This document shows, piece by piece, positions 6,965 to 10,533 of a stretch of 10,533 nucleotides of DNA. Both the position numbers and the translations under genes were made by a program. The notes beneath the pieces are model-generated. The model had not been told where the DNA came from. It ran no database searches and saw only the letters and a program-made list of their open reading frames with translations. The first letter of the stretch is position 1, and each line of letters begins with the position of its first letter. This stretch comes from an uncultured Clostridiaceae bacterium (GTDB taxonomy: Bacteria > Bacillota > Clostridia > Lachnospirales > Lachnospiraceae), in assembly GCA_947175805.1 (NCBI GenBank), contig CAMWOF010000055.1, forward strand, positions 1 to 10,533. Direction: 5' to 3'.

Positions 6965-7009
6965 AAACCAGAGGTTTTGTTAAAAAGATTAACAGACCTC
7001 TGGTTTTTT
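6965..7009 (+). terminator. Strong intrinsic terminator ending the cysK unit
   Basis: AAACCAGAGGT (6965-6975) pairs perfectly with ACCTCTGGTTT (6996-7006). An inner TGTTAA/TTAACA helix extends the stem, and a T run ends at 7009. It starts 5 nt after the YezD stop codon. It separates the cysK transcript from the tRNA-like element and the nitrogenase-like operon. Confidence 0.9.
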
Positions 7010-7039
7010 CTTTATGACTCGTTGTAGTTCCACAATCAG

Positions 7040-7109
7040 GATGCTGTAGCCGTTGGAATGGCATAGGTTTGCAAAACTGAAGTTGGCGGTTCGAATCCGC
7101 CCAGTATCA
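7040..7109 (+). tRNA. tRNA-Cys(GCA)-like cloverleaf, atypical
   Basis: A full cloverleaf can be drawn by hand. The acceptor arm GATGCTG (7040-7046) pairs with CAGTATC (7102-7108) over 7 bp with one G-U. TA follows at positions 8-9. The D-arm is GCC/GGC with loop GTTGGAAT, containing the invariant GG. The anticodon arm TAGGT/ACTGA encloses TTGCAAA with U33 and anticodon GCA (7071-7073). A 4-nt variable region and a perfect GGCGG/CCGCC T-arm with loop TTCGAAT complete it. Departures from a housekeeping tRNA-Cys are an A-G mismatch and a G-U in the anticodon stem, loss of A14, a discriminator A rather than the U73 expected by cysteinyl-tRNA synthetase, and no encoded CCA. It could be a specialised minor tRNA-Cys, a tRNA mimic in the leader of the nitrogenase-like operon, or a decaying copy. 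No clear promoter was found between the terminator at 7009 and this element. Confidence 0.6.
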
Positions 7110-7113
7110 TTCA

Positions 7114-7185
7114 GTAACGGTTCGGATTTAGAATAAACCATGACATACTATATTTTGCATAATATTTTCTGTTCTGAATCGTTAC
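7114..7185 (+). promoter_or_regulatory. 13-bp inverted repeat spanning the presumed nifB-like promoter/leader
   Basis: GTAACGGTTCGGA (7114-7126) and TCTGAATCGTTAC (7173-7185) are inverted copies matching at 11 of 13 positions. As RNA they pair over all 13 bp, using two G-U pairs, and enclose 46 nt. The enclosed DNA is AT-rich with promoter-like fragments (ATGACA at 7140-7145, CATAAT at 7158-7163), but spacing between them is not ideal. The right arm ends 25 nt before the ATG at 7211. Either two operator half-sites flank a promoter, or a leader RNA folds directly after the tRNA-like element. Confidence 0.45.
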
Positions 7186-7210
7186 ATATTATAGTGAAGG
7201 AAGGTGTAGT

Positions 7211-8083
7211 ATGAGCAATACATATCAGGACTTGCAAAACTCCCATCCGTGTTTTGGCGGTCATAAAAATAATGTGGGACGGATTCATCTTCCGGTTAGT
7301 CCGGGATGTAACATTGCCTGCCGTTTTTGTGACAGGGTGATCAATGATGTGGAGGAACGACCGGGAGTGACCTCGAAAGTGATAACGCCTGATGAAAGTC
7401 TGGAAGTTCTGGAAAAAGCTTTATCCATCTGTCCCGAAATCACAGTTGCCGGCATTGCGGGACCGGGAGATACACTTGCTACGGATTATGCCTTGGAGAC
7501 TTTCAGAAAGGTGAAAGAAAAATTCCCGAAGCTCATTAAATGTATGAGCACAAACGGGCTGCTCTTGTATGAAAAGGCAGATGAAGTGATTGATATAGGA
7601 ATTGATTCCCTGACCGTTACAGTGAATGCGGTAAAACCTGAGATTCTCGCAAAGCTGAATAAATACATTATTTATCATGGAAGAAAATATGAAGGCATAG
7701 AAGGGGCAGCGATTCTCATAGAAAATCAGATAAAAGGTATCAAAAAAGTTGCGGCTGCTGGTATCACAATAAAGATAAATACAGTACTTGTTCCAGAGAT
7801 TAATGGTGGGCATGTAGAAGAAATTGCAAAAACCGTAAAAGCGGCAGGTGCAAGCATTTATAATATTATTCCCTTGATTCCACAGTATGAACTGGCTGAT
7901 AGGAAAGCTCCTGTCTGTTCCCAGATTGATGAGGCAAGAACAAAAGCCTCTAAGTATATAGATGTATTCAGGCATTGCCAGCACTGCAGGGCCGATGCGG
8001 TCGGTATTCCGGGAAAATCGGAGTACGGTGATCAGATTTACCAGAGAAGAATAAATGTAAAGGAAACATTTTCACATGGATAA
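7211..8083 (+). CDS. NifB-like radical SAM protein (nitrogenase-type cofactor assembly)
   Basis: The 290-residue protein aligns from end to end with the radical-SAM half of NifB. H12-P13-C14 and H18 correspond to the N-terminal cluster ligands of NifB. C33-x3-C37-x2-C40 is the radical-SAM 4Fe-4S motif. A-G-I-A-G-P-G-D (80-87) is the SAM-binding motif, and H-C-Q-H-C-R-A-D-A-V-G (255-265, C256 and C259) is the C-terminal NifB signature. NifB fuses two 4Fe-4S clusters into an 8Fe-9S-carbide core, using SAM as carbon donor. All these landmarks are present, so a complex Fe-S cofactor is plausibly made. The NifX-like domain often fused to NifB is absent here and supplied by the next gene, which overlaps by 8 bp. 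The RBS AAGGAAGG lies at 7197-7204. Genuine nif components (E, N, V) are not in view, so this probably serves a nitrogenase-like enzyme. Confidence 0.92.
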   Translation: MSNTYQDLQNSHPCFGGHKNNVGRIHLPVSPGCNIACRFCDRVINDVEERPGVTSKVITPDESLEVLEKALSICPEITVAGIAGPGDTLATDYALETFRKVKEKFPKLIKCMSTNGLLLYEKADEVIDIGIDSLTVTVNAVKPEILAKLNKYIIYHGRKYEGIEGAAILIENQIKGIKKVAAAGITIKINTVLVPEINGGHVEEIAKTVKAAGASIYNIIPLIPQYELADRKAPVCSQIDEARTKASKYIDVFRHCQHCRADAVGIPGKSEYGDQIYQRRINVKETFSHG

Positions 8084-8456
8084 TCTGGCAAAGGGACAAC
8101 TGGAAACGGATGTATATAAAGTGGCTGTAGCATCCAGTGATGGAATTGTCATAAATCAGCATTTTGGCAGGGCAGATACTTTCTATATATATGAAGTGGC
8201 GGGAACAGGTAACTACAGATTTCTTGAAACAAGAACAGTTACACCTGTATGTAACGGGGGAAATCATAATGAGGAAAAGCTTTGCAGCAATATTAGCAAA
8301 TTTAAGGACTGCAAATACATATTAGTCAGCAGGATAGGAATGGGCGCTGCGAATATGGTGGAGCAGTCTGGCATTACACCAGTGGAGCTGCCGGGAATGA
8401 TGGAAGAGTCACTGGATAAGTTAATTACCTATGAACAATTACAACATTTATTTTGA
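8076..8456 (+). CDS. NifX/NafY-like iron-molybdenum cofactor-binding domain protein
   Basis: The 126-residue protein is a single dinitrogenase iron-molybdenum cofactor biosynthesis domain, as found in NifX, NafY and the C-terminus of NifB. Visible landmarks are V-A-V-A-S-S-D-G (16-23), H-F-G-R-A-D-T-F (29-36), the variable loop with C59-N-G-G-x-H64, and S-R-I-G-M-G-A (85-91). These proteins bind or shuttle the cofactor or its NifB-co precursor between assembly and target proteins. The start ATG lies inside the last codons of the NifB-like gene (8-bp overlap, translational coupling). The two genes therefore look like a split version of the common NifB-NifX fusion. Cys59 and His64 are candidate cluster ligands by inference. 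Confidence 0.85.
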   Translation: MDNLAKGQLETDVYKVAVASSDGIVINQHFGRADTFYIYEVAGTGNYRFLETRTVTPVCNGGNHNEEKLCSNISKFKDCKYILVSRIGMGAANMVEQSGITPVELPGMMEESLDKLITYEQLQHLF

Positions 8457-8471
8457 AAGGAAAGAAGAACA

Positions 8472-9320
8472 ATGGCAGAATTAAGACAAATTGCAATCTA
8501 TGGAAAGGGAGGTATTGGAAAGTCAACCACAACACAGAACCTGACAGCAGGACTGGTGGAACATGGAAAAAAAGTAATGGTGGTAGGATGTGATCCAAAG
8601 GCAGATTCGACAAGACTTCTTCTTGGTGGTCTGGCACAGAAGACTGTTTTGGATACAATCAGGGATGAGGGCGAGGATATTGAACTTGACAGAATTATGA
8701 GAGAGGGATATGGCGGAACAAGATGTGTGGAATCCGGCGGACCGGAACCGGGCGTAGGCTGTGCAGGACGGGGCATTATTACTTCGATTAATATGCTTGA
8801 GAATCTGGGGGCTTACACGGAGGATTTGGATTATGTATTTTACGATGTTCTGGGTGATGTGGTCTGCGGTGGCTTTGCAATGCCAATCAGAGAGGGGAAA
8901 GCTAAAGAAATCTATATTGTTGCCAGTGGTGAAATGATGGCATTGTATGCAGCCAATAATATTGCTAAGGGAATTAAGCGGTATGCCAAGACTGGCGGCG
9001 TCAGGCTTGGTGGCATTATCTGCAACAGTAGAAATGTAGACAGGGAGTTAGACCTTTTACGTGCTTTTTCTAAGGAACTTGGTACACAGCTTCTTTATTT
9101 TGTCCCTCGTGACAATATTGTACAGAGAGCAGAAATCAACAAAAAAACAGTGATTGAATATAAGCCGGATTCCAATCAGGCACAGGAATACCGCAATCTG
9201 GCAGAGGCGGTGATTAACAATACCAAGTTTGATATCCCTACACCGATGACACAGGAACGGTTGGAAGAAATTCTTCTTGAGTTCGGTCTGATGGACTCAG
9301 CGGATGATTATCATATTTAA
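8472..9320 (+). CDS. NifH-like nitrogenase iron protein (reductase component)
   Basis: The 282-residue protein contains every landmark of a nitrogenase Fe protein. G11-K12-G13-G14-I-G-K17-S18 is the deviant Walker A P-loop, and G38-C-D-P-K-A-D-S-T is switch I. Cys96 in G-V-G-C-A-G-R-G and Cys131 in D-V-L-G-D-V-V-C-G-G are the two ligands per monomer of the shared 4Fe-4S cluster at the dimer interface. Arg99 corresponds to the residue ADP-ribosylated by DraT in diazotrophs. It is expected to hydrolyse ATP and pass single electrons to a component 1 partner. The length (about 280) matches NifH. High conservation cannot by itself distinguish true NifH from the paralogues of group IV nitrogenase-like systems. 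The genetic setting, between NifB/NifX-like genes and a cysteine synthase, favours a sulfur-linked nitrogenase-like reductase. Confidence 0.93.
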   Translation: MAELRQIAIYGKGGIGKSTTTQNLTAGLVEHGKKVMVVGCDPKADSTRLLLGGLAQKTVLDTIRDEGEDIELDRIMREGYGGTRCVESGGPEPGVGCAGRGIITSINMLENLGAYTEDLDYVFYDVLGDVVCGGFAMPIREGKAKEIYIVASGEMMALYAANNIAKGIKRYAKTGGVRLGGIICNSRNVDRELDLLRAFSKELGTQLLYFVPRDNIVQRAEINKKTVIEYKPDSNQAQEYRNLAEAVINNTKFDIPTPMTQERLEEILLEFGLMDSADDYHI

Positions 9321-9337
9321 GATGGAGGTCAATAAAT

Positions 9338-10333
9338 ATGGCAAAGATTTATGAATCAATTACGGAGCTTGTAGGTAGAACGCCTTTACTGGAACTAAAA
9401 AATTTCGAGAAAAGGCATAATCTGAAGGCAAAAATCCTTGTGAAGCTGGAATACTATAATCCGAATCAGAGTGTGAAGGATAGAATAGCGCTTAATATGA
9501 TTGAGGAAGCCGAGAGATCTGGTGAATTAAAAAAGGGCGATACGATAATAGAGCTCACCAGCGGAAATACTGGAATTGGACTGGCTGCGATTGCGGCAGC
9601 AAAAGGATACAAATTCCGTGTTTATATTCAGGATCAGGTCAGCCAGGAACGCTATCAGGTGATTCATGCATTTGGCGGTGAAACTGTCAAACTCTCTGAA
9701 GTGCCTGAAATTGTGGAAAGCATGGAGAAATACGGTCCTGATTTTGTAGAATGTGTAAAGGCACTGGAAAGAGCAGTGAAGGATGAGGAGAATATCTGGT
9801 TTGCTGATCAGACAAGAAATGCCGCAAATCCCAATGTACATTTCCAAACGACCGGACCTGAGATCTGGCAGGATACAGACGGGAAAGTGGATATTTTTGT
9901 TGCAAATGTGGGAACAGGCGGTACACTTTCCGGTGCAGGAAATTATTTGAAATCCCAAAATCCAGATATCAGGGTTGTAGGAATACAGCCGACAGAGGAT
10001 TCCTTTCAGAGCCCGGAACGTCCGGATCAGGAGGAAATTACAGGTGTACATCCTTTTGAAAATGTAGAGGAGCGTTTTATTCCTGCCAATCTGGACAGGA
10101 AGGTATACGATGACTGGTATGAGGTACATACGAATCAGGCATATGCAGCGGCAAGAGAGGCTGCAAAAACAGATGGCATTTTAGTTGGAGCATCCGCTGG
10201 CGCTGCGATTCATGTAGCGGCAGAGCTTGCAAGGAGACCGGAAAATGAGGGCAAAACAATTGTAGCGGTGTTGCCGGATACAGGGCTTCGTTATTTGTCC
10301 ACCAACTTGTTCAATGAAGAATTTTTAGTCTAG
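9338..10333 (+). CDS. Divergent cysteine synthase paralogue embedded in the nitrogenase-like operon
   Basis: The 331-residue fold-type II PLP enzyme has Schiff-base K47 in N-P-N-Q-S-V-K-D-R, T-S-G-N-T-G (74-79) and a V-G-T-G-G-T phosphate loop. It is 19 residues longer than CysK at 5826 and differs at substrate-facing regions. The canonical M-S-x-E-R-R segment is replaced by Q-V-S-Q-E-R-Y. There is an insertion of about 25 residues around 115-145. The I-Q-G-I-G-A-G-F segment is replaced by a CysM-like stretch of the form I-Q-P...S...I-T-G-V-H-P-F-E-N-V. It may use a donor other than free sulfide, such as a thiol, persulfide or thiosulfate, or an acceptor other than O-acetylserine. It sits 17 bp after the NifH-like gene and 17 bp before the component 1-like gene, each with a GGAGG site. 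Co-expression with the reductase is therefore likely. Confidence 0.9.
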   Translation: MAKIYESITELVGRTPLLELKNFEKRHNLKAKILVKLEYYNPNQSVKDRIALNMIEEAERSGELKKGDTIIELTSGNTGIGLAAIAAAKGYKFRVYIQDQVSQERYQVIHAFGGETVKLSEVPEIVESMEKYGPDFVECVKALERAVKDEENIWFADQTRNAANPNVHFQTTGPEIWQDTDGKVDIFVANVGTGGTLSGAGNYLKSQNPDIRVVGIQPTEDSFQSPERPDQEEITGVHPFENVEERFIPANLDRKVYDDWYEVHTNQAYAAAREAAKTDGILVGASAGAAIHVAAELARRPENEGKTIVAVLPDTGLRYLSTNLFNEEFLV

Positions 10334-10350
10334 GAGAATGGAGGTAAATC

Positions 10351-10533
10351 ATGGCAATTAATTTAGAAAGTTCTAATGTGGCAACAAGAGAAAATCGGAT
10401 TGGTTCTATCACAGGCTACATTGGTTCGCTGAGCGATTTGGCATCACAAAGTGAGTGTGGAACATTAAAAGGATGTTCACGATGCTTTTCACAGTCCAGC
10501 ACTTGCCTTTCACGCTGTGCATTGGGACAGTGA
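10351..10533 (+). CDS. N-terminus of a probable NifD-like (nitrogenase component 1) protein, ending at TGA at the window edge
   Basis: The frame encodes 60 residues with five cysteines (36, 42, 45, 52, 56). It opens with R-E-N-R-I-G-S-I-T-G-Y-x-G and continues through G-T-L-K, C-F-S-Q-S-S-T-C and C-A-L-G-Q. This resembles the start of nitrogenase component 1-like proteins of Clostridia, where such cysteines precede the P-cluster-type region. That resemblance is from memory. Position right after NifB-, NifX- and NifH-like genes, with a GGAGG site 10340-10344, supports it. The frame ends at TGA in the last three bases of the window, whereas component 1 subunits are normally over 400 residues. 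It may be a truncated or interrupted gene, a site of recoding, or a genuine small Cys-rich protein. Nothing past 10533 can be seen. Confidence 0.55.
   Translation: MAINLESSNVATRENRIGSITGYIGSLSDLASQSECGTLKGCSRCFSQSSTCLSRCALGQ

Noticed and set aside
7070..7110. T-box riboswitch antiterminator
   Set aside because: The GGCGGTTCGAATCCGCC segment is a tRNA T-arm; the T-box consensus and a specifier Stem I are absent.
7421..7984. Long antisense reading frames, for example opposite the NifB-like gene and opposite the second cysteine synthase
   Set aside because: They mirror strongly coding + strand genes, have no family features and lack ribosome binding sites in a sensible context.
8472..9320. Calling this a bona fide nifH and the organism a diazotroph
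   Set aside because: NifH motifs are shared by group IV nitrogenase-like systems, and no nifDK/EN genes are visible; the setting is sulfur metabolism.
7040..10533. Integrative element using the tRNA-like sequence as an attachment site
   Set aside because: No integrase, no repeat of the tRNA 3' end, and no transposase or phage genes are present in the window.

Overview
The window reads as chromosomal DNA of an anaerobic Firmicute, most likely a Clostridia/Lachnospiraceae-type gut bacterium. The evidence is moderate-to-low GC, strong GGAGG-type ribosome binding sites, tightly packed co-directional genes, and protein families typical of that group. This taxonomic call is inference, not a database result. 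Every supported gene is on the + strand, and the theme is cysteine/sulfur metabolism.

Region 1 (about 43-5365) is a five-gene operon-like run with gaps of 0-15 bp or short overlaps. It encodes a LysR-type regulator, a Cys/Met-metabolism PLP enzyme (MetB/MccB type), a MalY/PatB-type C-S lyase, a stand-alone glutamate-cysteine ligase, and a class II glutamine amidotransferase resembling EgtC. Just downstream is a short remnant of pdxS (PLP synthase).

Region 2 (about 5510-7009) is a second unit. A consensus promoter (TTGACA, 17 bp, TATAAT) is followed by a CCTA/TAGG dyad, a 31-codon leader ORF with four consecutive Cys codons, an intrinsic terminator, cysK, and a small YezD/DUF2292 protein. A strong terminator closes the unit. 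The leader plus terminator looks like a cysteine-responsive attenuator.

Region 3 (about 7040-10533) opens with a 70-nt cloverleaf resembling tRNA-Cys(GCA) but with several deviant features, then a 13-bp inverted repeat. A nitrogenase-like operon follows: NifB-like radical SAM protein, NifX/NafY-like cofactor protein, NifH-like Fe protein, a divergent second cysteine synthase, and the N-terminus of a probable NifD-like component 1. That last frame stops at a TGA that is also the final three bases of the window.

Taken together, the working hypothesis is a nitrogenase-like reductase used for sulfur acquisition or C-S bond cleavage rather than N2 fixation. A dedicated cysteine synthase inside the operon would capture the released sulfide or thiol. 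The nearby ligase/amidotransferase pair could provide a gamma-glutamyl tag-and-release step, and PLP lyases would handle thioether products. The catalytic component lies mostly outside the window, so the substrate cannot be read from this sequence.
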